This document shows positions 51,397-60,317 of a DNA stretch of 64,000 nucleotides, piece by piece (the stretch's first letter is position 1; each line of letters opens with the position of its first letter). The notes under the pieces were generated by a model. That model worked only from the letters and a program-made list of their open reading frames with translations. It had not been told where the DNA came from and searched no databases. This DNA is from Acidimicrobiaceae bacterium (lineage in GTDB: Bacteria > Actinomycetota > Acidimicrobiia > Acidimicrobiales > Aldehydirespiratoraceae). Where the stretch lies: NCBI GenBank assembly GCA_009842325.1, contig VYFQ01000024.1, positions 1 through 64,000 of the forward strand, given 5' to 3'. Both the position numbers and the translations under genes were made by a program.

Positions 51397-53993
51397 CGTG
51401 CCCCTCCCCGTCCGGCCGGCACGGTTCGCACGTCGGCCGCGATGGCGCAGTCCAGTGCCCCCGACACGAAGTCGATGTGCTCGACATCTATGTTCAGCAA
51501 GGCGTTGAAGTTGACCTCGTCGCCGCTGCTGCCGCTGCTCCAGCCGCCGCCGCAGCCCTGCGTGGCCAGCACCTCGGGATGGACCAGCTGCGTGACCCGG
51601 GCGGTGGCCGTCTGCTTGCGACCCCCCGAGGTCTCGATCTCCACCAGGTCGCCGTGGGATATGCCCCGGGCCTCAGCTGTCTTGGGGTTGATCCACACCG
51701 ACTTCAGGTCGTTGTGGCGGTTCGACAGCGTGTTCAGGATCGAGTTCTTGTGGGTGTGCGACAGCGCATGGTTGGGGACCTTCATGTTGGTCACGAACAG
51801 GTCATGGGGCGCGGTGCGCTCATAGGCCGGACCCGGCTTCCAGTCGGGCAGCGGCTGGTAGTCGTCGGTCTCCCACGGGATGCCCAGCTCCTCGACGGTG
51901 TTCTCGAGGTTCTGCTTGGTGTCGACCATGAACTCGCAGTAGACCTGCGCCCTGGCCTCGAAGAATGGCCTCGGGAACTTCTGCTCGACGGTCTTGTCGG
52001 CGGTCCACAGCCCGTCGCTGAGATGCCAGTCGAGGCCCTTGTCGTTACCGAGGGTGTTGCGGAGCCACCGGTCGCAGATCTCGAAGTACGAGTAGCTGCC
52101 GTCGGGGTCGAGCTTGTAGGGCTCCCGCATCTTGGCGATGTTGTTGAACGCCTCGTTGAACTGCGGCAGCCGGTCGGCCCGCTTCAGCAGCTCTAGGTAG
52201 ATCTGCATGGCGTCCACGTAGGGCTCGCCGGCCACCGGGCCCGCGACGGATGACTGCACCACCGGTTTGGCCCCGTAGGCCGCGTGGCGAGAGTCGCCCG
52301 AGGCCAGGTGCTGGTACACCAGCGGCGTCATCCGCTCCAGGTAGTGAACGTCGGGCAGCACGATGTCGGCCATCAGGGTGGTCTCCTCGAAGCGCCTGGC
52401 GATGGCGGCGACGAACGGGATCCGCTTGATGAACCGCTCCACGACCTCGGGCGGGCCCGAGCTCTTCATCATGTTGGACTGGAAGTTGATCATCATCGAT
52501 GGGAACGGCGGCGCCCCGAAGAGCTCGGGCTCCTCGGAGTTGAGCAGCGAGAACACGGTCCCGTAGGGGGCGCACGGCAGCAGCTCCCACATCTCGGTGG
52601 TGCGGGGCGGCCCGGTCGGACGGGGCGGGTAAAGGCCCCCCACCCGACCGCCGCCTATGAACCCCTGCGAGATCAGCCCGTCACCGGAGGCCTTGGAGGT
52701 GTACTCGAGGTCCTTGACCTTGCCGATGAGCCCCCACGGGTCGCCCAGCAGCCCTCCGGGCACGTCGATGCCGCCGATAAGGGTCGGCAGCAGGATGATG
52801 GCCATGCCGTTGAGCATCGAGTGCTTGTGGGCCGACAATCCCCGGTACCAGGCGACGGTGGCCGGGCGGTAGGGCAGCTCGACACCGTCGATGGTGATGG
52901 TCTCGCCGATGCAGGCGGCCTCGCCGAACTCCTTGGCCAGGCGCCGGACGGTCGCGGCCGGCACGGTGGTGATCGACTCCACGTATTCGGGCGTGTACGA
53001 GCGCACATGGTCGGCCAGCATCTGGAAGCCGGGCCGGGCCTCGGCGCCGTCCACGTCGTAGACGCCGGTGAGGGCCGCGTTGGCGGTGCCGGCGTCGAAG
53101 GGCTGCGGTCCGTTGTCGGTGTCCCACACCAGCGGCTTGCCGGTGCTCGGGTCGCGGAGGTAGCGCCCGTCGGTGCCCACCAGGTAGGCGGCGTTGGTGG
53201 AGTTCTTGAGGAACTCGGCGTCGTAGATGCCCAGCTCGTTGATGAGCTGGTCGACCATGCCCAGGATCAGCGCGGCGTCGGTGCCGGGACGGATCGGCAC
53301 CCACTCGTCGGCCACCGCCGCCGCGGAGGAGCACACCGGGTCGACCGACACCATCCGCACGTCCGAGCGGCGCACCGACAGCTCGTGGGTGGAGTGCATG
53401 GTGTCGTAGTGCACCACCGAGCCGAACTGGGCCCCGAAGTTTAGGATGTAGCGGCTGTAGATGGGATCGGGGTTGCTCTCGAACGCGTTCTGGTTCATGT
53501 AGAGGATGCCGTGCACGTTGTTGCCGCAGAAGATGGCGGCCGACCAGGTGGAGTAGCCGGGCATCCCCAGCCCGGTCACCCACGACGCGGCCAGCGCGCC
53601 CCGCAGGTGGTAGATGTCGAAGCTGGTGTAGAGGATCTTCTCGGGGTCGTCGGCGATGGTGTCGCGCAGATGCCCGGCTATCTCGTCGAGGGCCTCGTCC
53701 CAGCTGATCGGCACCCATCCGGGATCGACGCCCACACCCTTGTCGGGGTTGGTGCGCCGTAGCGGGGTGGTGATGCGGTCGGGATCGGTGAGCCCTTCGA
53801 AGCCGGCGTCGCCCTTGGCGCAGGTGCGGCCGTGGTTGTGGGGGTTATCGGGGTCGCCGAGGATCTTGTCGACCACCTCGTCGTCGTTGACGTGGGCCAG
53901 GATCCCGCAGCGGTTCATGCAGATTGTGCAGGCGCTGCGGACCCACCCGTCGCCGTAGGCGGTGCCCGACCGCGCGCCCAGGACAGTCTCCAT
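51393..53993 (-). CDS. Molybdopterin oxidoreductase catalytic subunit (PhsA/PsrA-like)
   Basis: An 866-residue bis-MGD enzyme of the DMSO-reductase superfamily. The N-terminal [4Fe-4S] site is C22xxC25xxxC29...C58 in SACTICMNRCG and GRTCAKGDAG. The likely Mo ligand is Cys156 in AAIFCGNNVHG. No twin-arginine signal precedes the cluster, so the complex may face the cytoplasm. The C-terminal cofactor domain contains THKNSILNTLSNRHND and LVEIETSGGRKQ. The start is ATG 53993 behind GAGGAGGAAG. It is the first gene of a five-gene operon with the ferredoxin, NrfD and two TPP-enzyme subunits. The substrate is unknown. Confidence 0.85.
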   Translation of the reverse strand: METVLGARSGTAYGDGWVRSACTICMNRCGILAHVNDDEVVDKILGDPDNPHNHGRTCAKGDAGFEGLTDPDRITTPLRRTNPDKGVGVDPGWVPISWDEALDEIAGHLRDTIADDPEKILYTSFDIYHLRGALAASWVTGLGMPGYSTWSAAIFCGNNVHGILYMNQNAFESNPDPIYSRYILNFGAQFGSVVHYDTMHSTHELSVRRSDVRMVSVDPVCSSAAAVADEWVPIRPGTDAALILGMVDQLINELGIYDAEFLKNSTNAAYLVGTDGRYLRDPSTGKPLVWDTDNGPQPFDAGTANAALTGVYDVDGAEARPGFQMLADHVRSYTPEYVESITTVPAATVRRLAKEFGEAACIGETITIDGVELPYRPATVAWYRGLSAHKHSMLNGMAIILLPTLIGGIDVPGGLLGDPWGLIGKVKDLEYTSKASGDGLISQGFIGGGRVGGLYPPRPTGPPRTTEMWELLPCAPYGTVFSLLNSEEPELFGAPPFPSMMINFQSNMMKSSGPPEVVERFIKRIPFVAAIARRFEETTLMADIVLPDVHYLERMTPLVYQHLASGDSRHAAYGAKPVVQSSVAGPVAGEPYVDAMQIYLELLKRADRLPQFNEAFNNIAKMREPYKLDPDGSYSYFEICDRWLRNTLGNDKGLDWHLSDGLWTADKTVEQKFPRPFFEARAQVYCEFMVDTKQNLENTVEELGIPWETDDYQPLPDWKPGPAYERTAPHDLFVTNMKVPNHALSHTHKNSILNTLSNRHNDLKSVWINPKTAEARGISHGDLVEIETSGGRKQTATARVTQLVHPEVLATQGCGGGWSSGSSGDEVNFNALLNIDVEHIDFVSGALDCAIAADVRTVPAGRGGAR

Positions 53994-54071
53994 CGGCTTC
54001 CTCCTCAGTCGCCGCCGCAGTCTCGCGCATGCGGACACCGGACCTGCAACCGGCTACCTTCCGAGGGATCC

Positions 54072-55442
54072 ATGGACGCCCGGACCGACACCCAGGCCGC
54101 AACCGCCATCGTCAACGCTGCCGTCTACTGCTGCGACGAAGGTTCCAGAAGCTTCAACCCCGGCTCGGTGGTCTTCGCGGACGGCGTGATAGGCGCCGTG
54201 GGGCCGACCGGCACCGTCGAAGTGCCCGACTCGGCGACGGTGATCGACGCCGGCGGCCGGCTGGCCGTTCTGCCGGGACTGATCGACGTCCACAGCCACT
54301 CCAGCCTGCTCAAGGGCTACTCCGAGAACGCCCAGTTGATGGACTGGCTGCCCGAGTACCAGCGGGAGCACCAGGTGCTCACGCCCGACGATGCCTACTA
54401 CGGGTACCTGGTCAGCTACATGGAGGCCCTCAAGGGCGGCACCACCACCGTCATGGACATGTACCGCTACCCGCACAAGGGCGCGGAGGCCGCGGCCGCG
54501 CTGGGCATGCGGGCGAATCTGGTGCCCTACGCGGCCGACCATCCGACCAAGCACTTCTTCGAGACGCTGGAGACGAGCGAGCAGCTGATCCGGGACTGCC
54601 ACGACACCCACGACGGGCGGATCAGGGTGTGGCTCGGACTGGAGCACATCACCTACTGCTCGGAGCAGATGTTCCGGCGGGTGGGTGAGCTGGCCGACTC
54701 CTACGGGGTGAGCATCCACACCCACACCAGCGAGCAGAGCGAGGAGGTGGACGTGGTGGTCGAGCTCTTCGGCGACCGGCCGGTCCATGTCTTCAACGAG
54801 CGAGGGATCCTGCGGCCGGGTTCGGTGCTGGCCCATTGCGTGTACGTCGACGACGCCGAGATCGCGGTGCTGGCCGAGACCGGCACGGGCGTGGCCCACT
54901 GCCCGGTGAGCAACATGAAGCTGGCCGGCGGGACCGCACCGCTGGAGAGGTTCTGGGACCGGGGGATTGTGGTCGGGCTCGGCACCGACGGCGGGATCTC
55001 CAACAACTCGGTGAGCATGTGGGAGTGCATGAAGATCGGGTCGCTGCTTCAGAAGGTGGCCCGCTTGGACGCCACCGCGGTGAGTGCCGACGAAGCGCTG
55101 CGAATGGCCACCATCGACGGCGCTCGGCTGCTCGGCATCGGCGATGAAGTCGGCTCGATAGAGATCGGCAAGCAGGCCGACCTGATCACCGTCGACCTGT
55201 GGCAGCCCCACCTGCTGCCCGTCGCCCTGTCGGAGGGACATGACCCGATCCTGTGGAACCTCGTGTTCGCAGGCCGTTCCAGCGACGTGCGGGATGTCTG
55301 GGTTCAGGGCCGGGCCTGCGTGTCTGCGGGTGAGATCTGCGGCGTGGACGAGTCGGAGGCGCTGACCGAGATCCACGAGCGGACGGTAGACCTGCTGAGA
55401 CGCCGCGAGGGCGTGCCCGCCATCCCGATGGTCGCCGACTAG
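54072..55442 (+). CDS. Amidohydrolase of the SAH/MTA deaminase (TrzA/AtzB) group
   Basis: A metal-dependent TIM-barrel deaminase or chlorohydrolase of 456 residues. Metal ligands lie in DVHSHSSLLKG, SIHTHTSEQSEE and LAHCVYVDD, with the catalytic Asp in GLGTDGGISNNSVSMWE. The relatives deaminate S-adenosylhomocysteine, methylthioadenosine, guanine or triazines, and the choice is open. ATG 54072 has GAGGGATCC upstream. It is divergent from the molybdoenzyme operon and convergent with tag, sharing CTAG stops. Confidence 0.82.
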   Translation: MDARTDTQAATAIVNAAVYCCDEGSRSFNPGSVVFADGVIGAVGPTGTVEVPDSATVIDAGGRLAVLPGLIDVHSHSSLLKGYSENAQLMDWLPEYQREHQVLTPDDAYYGYLVSYMEALKGGTTTVMDMYRYPHKGAEAAAALGMRANLVPYAADHPTKHFFETLETSEQLIRDCHDTHDGRIRVWLGLEHITYCSEQMFRRVGELADSYGVSIHTHTSEQSEEVDVVVELFGDRPVHVFNERGILRPGSVLAHCVYVDDAEIAVLAETGTGVAHCPVSNMKLAGGTAPLERFWDRGIVVGLGTDGGISNNSVSMWECMKIGSLLQKVARLDATAVSADEALRMATIDGARLLGIGDEVGSIEIGKQADLITVDLWQPHLLPVALSEGHDPILWNLVFAGRSSDVRDVWVQGRACVSAGEICGVDESEALTEIHERTVDLLRRREGVPAIPMVAD

Positions 55443-56068
55443 ACCCCGGACGTCGGGCGCACCAGCCTGGCCCGCTCCGATTCGCACTCCAGACGGGCGA
55501 AGCAGCCCTCGATGTGATCGTTGACCAGGCCCATCGACTGCATGAAGGCGTAGACGGTGGTGGGACCGACGAAGGTCCATCCCCGCCACTTCAGGTCCTT
55601 GGCCAGGGCTTCGGACTCCGGTGTGGACGCGGGCAACGCCTCCATGCTGGCCGGCGGCGCAGCGCCCGGTGCTGGCTCCCAGCCCCAGATGTAGGCCGCC
55701 AGCGAGCCGAACTCCTCGATCACCTCCAGGGCTCTGCCGGCGTTGTTGACGGCTGAGGCGATCTTGCCCCGGTGGCGCACGATGCCGGCATCGCCCAGCA
55801 ACCGCTCGACATCTCCGGGCTCGAAGGCGGCCACGGCCAATATGTCGAAGCCCCTGAAGGCGGCCCGGAAGTTGCCGCGCTTGCGCAAGATCGTCAGCCA
55901 GGACAATCCGGCCTGGAATCCCTCCAGGCACAGCTTCTCGAACAGCCGGTTATCGTCGGTGACCGGGCGGCCCCACTCGAGGTCGTGATAGGCGAGATAG
56001 TCCTCGTCGTCACCCGGCCACCAGCACCGGATCCGGCCGTCGCCGCCGACCCGGGTAGCCGCGTTCAC
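55439..56068 (-). CDS. tag: DNA-3-methyladenine glycosylase I
   Basis: Excises 3-methyladenine from DNA. The 209-residue protein retains the zinc-site residues Cys and His near the N-terminus (IRCWWPGDDEDYLAYHDLEWG) and His/Cys at the C-terminus (NDHIEGCFAR), with LFEKLCLEGFQAGLSWLTIL between them. A Pro/Ala insertion (GAAPPASMEALPASTPE, about 137-153) sits before the WRGWTFVGPTTVYAFMQS helix. The start is GTG 56068. Another repair glycosylase gene of the YcaQ type lies at 59118. Confidence 0.92.
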   Translation of the reverse strand: MNAATRVGGDGRIRCWWPGDDEDYLAYHDLEWGRPVTDDNRLFEKLCLEGFQAGLSWLTILRKRGNFRAAFRGFDILAVAAFEPGDVERLLGDAGIVRHRGKIASAVNNAGRALEVIEEFGSLAAYIWGWEPAPGAAPPASMEALPASTPESEALAKDLKWRGWTFVGPTTVYAFMQSMGLVNDHIEGCFARLECESERARLVRPTSGV

Positions 56069-56094
56069 AGGCTGGACGGGGCCGCGATCGGTGA

Positions 56095-57276
56095 TCAGGC
56101 TGCGGCCCGTTGGGTGAGCGACAGGCCGTTGGTGCGCATGACCTGCTCGATCTCCTCATCGTCGAACCCGGCGAGGTCATGCACGAATGACACGGGATCG
56201 GCCAATCCCTCGGCGTGGGGGAAATCCGACCCGAACAGCACGTGGTCCGCGCCGATCAGGTCCCGCAGCGCGAGCAGGTCGTCCTCGTAGTAAGGCGAGA
56301 TCCATACCTGGCGCCGGAACACCTCCAGCGGATCCTCGTCGAAGGCGTGCCTCTGCTGGCGGTAGGTCTTGGTGAGCTTCTTCACGAAGGGCCACACCCA
56401 TTCCGAGCCGGTCTCGATGGTGGCGACGCGCAGGTTCCGGTGACGGCTCAGCACGCCCTCGGCCAGCAGCGAGGCCAGCGCGTCGGAGATCGGCGAGTAG
56501 GTGAGCATGCTCTTGAGGGCGTTGTAGCGGAACGACTCGAACTCGCTGTCCACCCCCCAGTGCTCCAGCAGGAACCCGTAGCCGGAGTCGCCGGAGTGCA
56601 TGGCCACCGTGATGCCGTGATCGTCCAGCCGCTGCCACACCTTGTCGTGGGCGGGGTGGCCCAGCGAGCGACGGCCGCCTGCGGTGTCGGGCACCGACGA
56701 CGGTCGCATGTTCACCACCCGCACGTCGTTGGCGATCAGCCAGTCGAGCTCGTCGAGAGCCCAGTCGGGGTCGGCCAGCGTCAGGTACCCGGCCGCGAAC
56801 AGGCGGTCGCGGTAGGCGAACCCCCAGTCGTCGGCCAGCCACCGGTTGAAGCCCCCGAACGCTGCCGTCAGAGCGGCCGGGTCGTGCTCGAGGGCGGCCT
56901 CCATGCCCACGCCCAGCGTTGGGAACAGGAAGCACGCCTGCAGACCTTGTGAATCCAGCAACTCGATGCGGGCGTCGCGGTCGCGGTAGGCCGCCGAGAT
57001 GGGCTTGAGTTCGCCGAAGGCCTCGCGCATGTCGGAGGCCGGGATCTTTCCCCTGAAGTAATCGTCCAGGCAGCCCGGTCTCGCTACCGGGTCGAAGGTG
57101 GGGTTGGGGATGAAGCGGTTGATCCGACCGGCCACCAGCAGTCGCTCGCGCCCGTCTACGGTCGCCCACTGCATGCAGCGCTTGTGCATCCTGGGGTCGA
57201 CGTGGCGGGTGAAGGCGTCGGTGGCCTCGTAGTAGTGGTTGTCGGCGTCGAATGCGGCGAAGCCCAGATCTGTCAT
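56095..57276 (-). CDS. Amidohydrolase-2 family metal-dependent hydrolase or decarboxylase
   Basis: A TIM-barrel protein of 393 residues in the amidohydro_2 / ACMS-decarboxylase-like family. It opens with FDADNHYYEATDAF (D-x-H), has AMHSGDSGYGF (His) and closes with HVLFGSDFPHAEGLADP (catalytic Asp). The group includes many uncharacterised actinobacterial proteins, and hydrolysis or decarboxylation of an aromatic or carboxylic acid is plausible. ATG 57276 has TAGAGT 8 nt upstream. It is divergent from the septum-formation lipoprotein gene. Confidence 0.82.
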   Translation of the reverse strand: MTDLGFAAFDADNHYYEATDAFTRHVDPRMHKRCMQWATVDGRERLLVAGRINRFIPNPTFDPVARPGCLDDYFRGKIPASDMREAFGELKPISAAYRDRDARIELLDSQGLQACFLFPTLGVGMEAALEHDPAALTAAFGGFNRWLADDWGFAYRDRLFAAGYLTLADPDWALDELDWLIANDVRVVNMRPSSVPDTAGGRRSLGHPAHDKVWQRLDDHGITVAMHSGDSGYGFLLEHWGVDSEFESFRYNALKSMLTYSPISDALASLLAEGVLSRHRNLRVATIETGSEWVWPFVKKLTKTYRQQRHAFDEDPLEVFRRQVWISPYYEDDLLALRDLIGADHVLFGSDFPHAEGLADPVSFVHDLAGFDDEEIEQVMRTNGLSLTQRAAA

Positions 57277-57284
57277 CGGCGCAC

Positions 57285-57290
57285 ACTCTA
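57285..57290 (-). promoter_or_regulatory. Leaderless -10 element (TAGAGT) for the amidohydrolase
   Basis: TAGAGT on the minus strand is followed by 8 nt and ATG 57276. It forms a back-to-back pair with 57304-57309 in a 41-nt spacer. Confidence 0.45.
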
Positions 57291-57303
57291 GATGCCTAGG
57301 TCC

Positions 57304-57309
57304 TAGTCT
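57304..57309 (+). promoter_or_regulatory. Leaderless -10 element (TAGTCT) for the septum-formation gene
   Basis: TAGTCT is followed by 8 nt and ATG 57318; no ribosome-binding site is present. The whole divergent spacer is too short for conventional leadered promoters on both sides. Confidence 0.45.
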
Positions 57310-57317
57310 CCGGCTCG

Positions 57318-57986
57318 ATGGGATTGGCTTCTAGAGTCCTCGGGCGCTCGCTTCATGGCGCCGTGGCGGCGGCGGTGCTGTTGGCAGCGTGCAGCGGCGG
57401 GCCCGAGGACGGGAACGAGGGCGTGACCGACCCGGCCGCGGCGGTGGCTGCATCGGGTCCCACGAACACCGCCGATGTGGTGGCGGCTCTCGAGGGGGGA
57501 AGCGGGGCCAGGCCGGACACCGCCGCTGATGCCGGCGGCGGCTCGGGCGGTCCCCTCGAACTGGGACCGATCGATCCTCTGGACATTCCCGGCGAGATCA
57601 TCAGCGAGTACAGCCTCGTCGAGGGTGACTGCTTCAACCGGTTCGAGGGCCTGCAGGCGGGTCGGCGGCTGGCGATCACAGCCCGCACCGGCTGCGACGA
57701 GCCCCACTGGGGCGAGGTGTACCACACCTTCGATCTGGACGCTCCCGACCCTGCCATCTACCCGGGCGACGATGCGGTGCGTGGTTTCGCCCTGAGGGTG
57801 TGCTACGAGCAGTTCGAGGCCTTCGTGGGGGAGATCTACGAGTTGTCGGTGTTCGACATCGGGGTGTTCACACCCAATCGCACGAACTTCGAGCACGAAG
57901 TGGCCCGCTACCGCGGCGTCCATTGCTGGCTGTACGACCCCAGCGACGACTCGGTGTCGGGCTCGGCTGAAGGCACGGCCCGATGA
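57318..57986 (+). CDS. Septum-formation-family lipoprotein
   Basis: A 222-residue secreted lipoprotein with lipobox LLAAC (about residue 25), a disordered Gly/Ala/Asp linker (to about 85) and a C-terminal domain. That domain has GDCFNRFEGLQAGRRLAITARTGCDEPHWGEVYHTFDL and HCWLYDPSDD, typical of the actinobacterial 'septum formation' family. The conserved cysteines could form disulfides outside the membrane. The cell-division link is by family name only. It overlaps the next small membrane-protein gene by 4 nt (ATGA). Confidence 0.75.
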   Translation: MGLASRVLGRSLHGAVAAAVLLAACSGGPEDGNEGVTDPAAAVAASGPTNTADVVAALEGGSGARPDTAADAGGGSGGPLELGPIDPLDIPGEIISEYSLVEGDCFNRFEGLQAGRRLAITARTGCDEPHWGEVYHTFDLDAPDPAIYPGDDAVRGFALRVCYEQFEAFVGEIYELSVFDIGVFTPNRTNFEHEVARYRGVHCWLYDPSDDSVSGSAEGTAR

Positions 57987-58243
57987 GGGGATCCGACGAC
58001 CCGGTCCTCGAGCGGAGACAGCGCCTGGCCCGCTTGGCCCGGTCGGGACGGCGATTGGGCTATTCGCTGTACGGCGTGTCTCTAGCTGCGTTCGTCGCCG
58101 GCTTCGTGACCGGCTTCACCACCGCGCCGGCCACGATCGCCGCGGTCACTCTGGTGGCCGGATCCCTCGTGCTGTTGCCGTCGATAATCATCGGCTACGG
58201 CGTCAGCGCAGCCGACCGGGCCGACCGCGACGACGACTGGTAG
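57983..58243 (+). CDS. Small two-helix membrane protein
   Basis: An 86-residue protein with a basic N-terminal helix, then two membrane segments (YSLYGVSLAAFVAGFVTGF and ATIAAVTLVAGSLVLLPSIIIGYGV) separated by a short Thr/Pro turn, and an acidic Asp/Arg tail. There is no recognised family. Its ATG overlaps the stop of the septum-formation lipoprotein, implying joint translation and perhaps a shared envelope role. Confidence 0.7.
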   Translation: MRGSDDPVLERRQRLARLARSGRRLGYSLYGVSLAAFVAGFVTGFTTAPATIAAVTLVAGSLVLLPSIIIGYGVSAADRADRDDDW

Positions 58244-58258
58244 CCGCCGGCGCGGCGC

Positions 58259-58759
58259 CTAGACCGCCGGCAGATCGGGCGAGATGTCGATCGGCGGATC
58301 GACCGGGTCGCCGGCCACCACCGCGGGGAGGAACTCCCTCAGGCGAGCGGGAACCGTGGGCTCGTTGTTGGACAGCAGCTCATCGAGCGTCCACCAGCCC
58401 GCTTCGATGAAGGCGGCCGCCTCGAGCGCTTCGAGACCGCGGGGGCGGTATTCGCCGCCGTCACACCAAGCCACGTGGATCCGCTCGTTCGACTCGAAGC
58501 GCATGCCGCAGAACGTGTACTCCACGTACTGGGTCCATACGCACGGCCCCATCTCCACATCGGTGATGCCGGTCTCCTCGTACAGCTCGCGCCGGCAAGC
58601 CGCGGCCGAGTCCTCGCCGTAGCCGACGCCTCCGCCGGGTATCTCGAGCCACTCCGGCTTGTGAGGGTCGATCGGATCCTCGGATCGGATCAGGAACACC
58701 CGCCCGGCACCGTCGAGCAGCACGCAGCGGGCGGCCGGGCGCCGGATCAGGAACGACAC
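58259..58759 (-). CDS. NUDIX hydrolase
   Basis: A 166-residue nucleoside-diphosphate-X hydrolase. The Nudix box is present as GGGVGYGEDSAAACRRELYEETGI. The preceding strand AARCVLLDGAGRVFLIRSED is typical. The substrate is unknown (nucleotide sugar, oxidised nucleotide or similar). The start is GTG 58759 with GGAG nearby; the open frame beyond it overlaps the next gene and is not used. Confidence 0.85.
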   Translation of the reverse strand: MSFLIRRPAARCVLLDGAGRVFLIRSEDPIDPHKPEWLEIPGGGVGYGEDSAAACRRELYEETGITDVEMGPCVWTQYVEYTFCGMRFESNERIHVAWCDGGEYRPRGLEALEAAAFIEAGWWTLDELLSNNEPTVPARLREFLPAVVAGDPVDPPIDISPDLPAV

Positions 58760-58770
58760 GGACTCCGCTC

Positions 58771-59106
58771 TCAGACGGGGGCGGGACGGTGCCTGACCGC
58801 GGAGGAGACCTCGATCGTGATCGGCGTGTCGGGCCTCGGCTCGCCGTCCACCGAGGCGACCCCGTCGGCAATGAGGCTGAACCCGTCGGCGGCCGGCGAC
58901 CACAGCACGACCACATCGGGCCGAGCGACCGCGTTGGCCGCCGCACCCCGGCCGACCACCGCGCGGATCACGCCCTGGCCGTCGATGTCGACCTTCACGT
59001 GGATGATCCGGGTCCGCCCGTCGTCACCCACCGTCAGCACGAAGGCCGTCGGCCCGTGCTCGGCAGCAACCGAGGCCAAGTCCTGCGGTTCGACGGCAAA
59101 GCTCAC
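58771..59106 (-). CDS. Pyridoxamine 5'-phosphate oxidase-like fold protein
   Basis: A 111-residue single-domain split-barrel protein, short for the family. It shows AAEHGPTAFVLTVGDDGRTRIIHVKVDI, VVGRGAAANAVARPDVVVLWSP and a late VSSAVRHRPAPV strand, similar to small FMN- or F420-binding flavin reductase-like domains. Cofactor binding is not certain. The GTG start has TAGCGT 8 nt upstream, and that hexamer includes the stop codon of the upstream YcaQ-like gene. Confidence 0.6.
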   Translation of the reverse strand: MSFAVEPQDLASVAAEHGPTAFVLTVGDDGRTRIIHVKVDIDGQGVIRAVVGRGAAANAVARPDVVVLWSPAADGFSLIADGVASVDGEPRPDTPITIEVSSAVRHRPAPV

Positions 59107-59114
59107 CGCTTCAG

Positions 59115-59120
59115 ACGCTA
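59115..59120 (-). promoter_or_regulatory. Leaderless -10 element (TAGCGT) overlapping a stop codon
   Basis: TAGCGT begins with the TAG stop of the YcaQ-like gene and lies 8 nt before GTG 59106. It could give the small oxidase-like gene its own promoter, or the match could be chance because of the stop codon. Confidence 0.35.
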
Positions 59121-60317
59121 GCCGGGATCCAGTGCGGTCATGAGGTCGCCACGGGAGCCGTAGCGGACGTCGCCGACTCCCAGGAACCGGGCCAACTCGA
59201 TCAGGTGCGGCCGGAGCCGCTCGGCCAGCTCGGCATGGTCCACTCCCTGTTCGGCGAAGGCGCCCAGCACGCACAGCGCCCCGGAGGCCCGGTCTGTCTT
59301 GAGGTCGAGGCGGGCCACCAGATGCTCGCCTTGCAGCACCGGCAGCACGTAGTAGCCGTAGACCCGCTTGGGCGCGGGGACGTAGATCTCGATCCGGTAG
59401 TCGAAGTCCCACAGCCGGGCCGCTCGATCGCGGTTCCACACGATCGGATCGAAGGGCGACAGCACGGTCAGGGCACCCATCGACCTCGGGAGCCTCGCCG
59501 CGGGGTGCAGGTAGGCGGGCTCGGGCCAGCCCTCGACCTCCACGGCGGAGAGTCCGCCGGCCTCGACAACCTCGCGCAATCTGGCCCGGCCCTCGCGCAC
59601 GGGAAGCCGGTAGTAGTCGATGAGATCGGTGGCTGTACCCACCCCTAGGGCCGCGCCGGAGCGGACCAGCAGCTCACGCTGAGCCTCCTCGGCGGTGGGC
59701 GTCGGCCGGGCCAGCACCTCGGCGGGCACGATCCGCTCCAGCAGGTCGAACTCCTTGACGAAGTTGCCCCGGCGCCTGATGCCGACCGCTCCGATGCGAA
59801 ACAGCCAGTCGAGAGCGATCGAGCCCAGCGACCGGCTCCCCCACCATTCACCGTCGCGGCGGCGGGGATCGACCAGCTCGCCCGCGGTCAACGGGCGTTC
59901 CTCTACCTGAGCCAGCACCTCGGCCACGTAGTCGGGCTCGCTTCGAGCCAGATCGGCCAAGTTCTTCCAGGTGTCACCCTTTTTGGCGCGCTGCTTCTGC
60001 CAGCGCAGCAGCGGCTCGTCCTCCACCGGCAGCAGCGAAGCCTCGTGGGCCCATGCCTCGAACCACTCGTCGTCGAGGTAGGCGATCCGGTCGAGCAGGG
60101 ATGCCTCGTAGCAGCCCAGCCGGGAGAACGGCGGAAGGTACTGCGTCCGGATGACCACCGGCACCGAGTCGAGCTGCAGCAGCTTGACCCGGCCCATCAC
60201 CCGGCGCAGATGGCGGCGGTCCACTCGCCCCGCCGGCGCCGGGTCGGTGAAGCCCTGAGCCGCCAGCGCTATCCGGCGGGCCTGCGATATGGACAGCCGC
60301 CGCGGCCGCGGGCTCAC
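59118..60317 (-). CDS. YcaQ/AlkX-like winged-helix DNA glycosylase
   Basis: A 399-residue HTH_42 (DUF1006) family protein; relatives unhook interstrand DNA crosslinks. The N-terminal winged-helix region [16 protein letters not shown] precedes [23 protein letters not shown], whose QLD fits the Q-phi-D catalytic motif described for YcaQ (AlkZ has Q-phi-Q). The C-terminal [43 protein letters not shown] block is well conserved. The GTG start overlaps the leuS stop by 4 nt, so repair enzyme and synthetase are translationally coupled. Confidence 0.85.
   Translation of the reverse strand: MSPRPRRLSISQARRIALAAQGFTDPAPAGRVDRRHLRRVMGRVKLLQLDSVPVVIRTQYLPPFSRLGCYEASLLDRIAYLDDEWFEAWAHEASLLPVEDEPLLRWQKQRAKKGDTWKNLADLARSEPDYVAEVLAQVEERPLTAGELVDPRRRDGEWWGSRSLGSIALDWLFRIGAVGIRRRGNFVKEFDLLERIVPAEVLARPTPTAEEAQRELLVRSGAALGVGTATDLIDYYRLPVREGRARLREVVEAGGLSAVEVEGWPEPAYLHPAARLPRSMGALTVLSPFDPIVWNRDRAARLWDFDYRIEIYVPAPKRVYGYYVLPVLQGEHLVARLDLKTDRASGALCVLGAFAEQGVDHAELAERLRPHLIELARFLGVGDVRYGSRGDLMTALDPG

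Noticed and set aside
54054..55931. 625-residue minus-strand frame opposite the amidohydrolase
   Set aside because: It covers a clear plus-strand amidohydrolase and part of tag, and has the His/Val/Gly-rich composition typical of antisense frames in GC-rich DNA.
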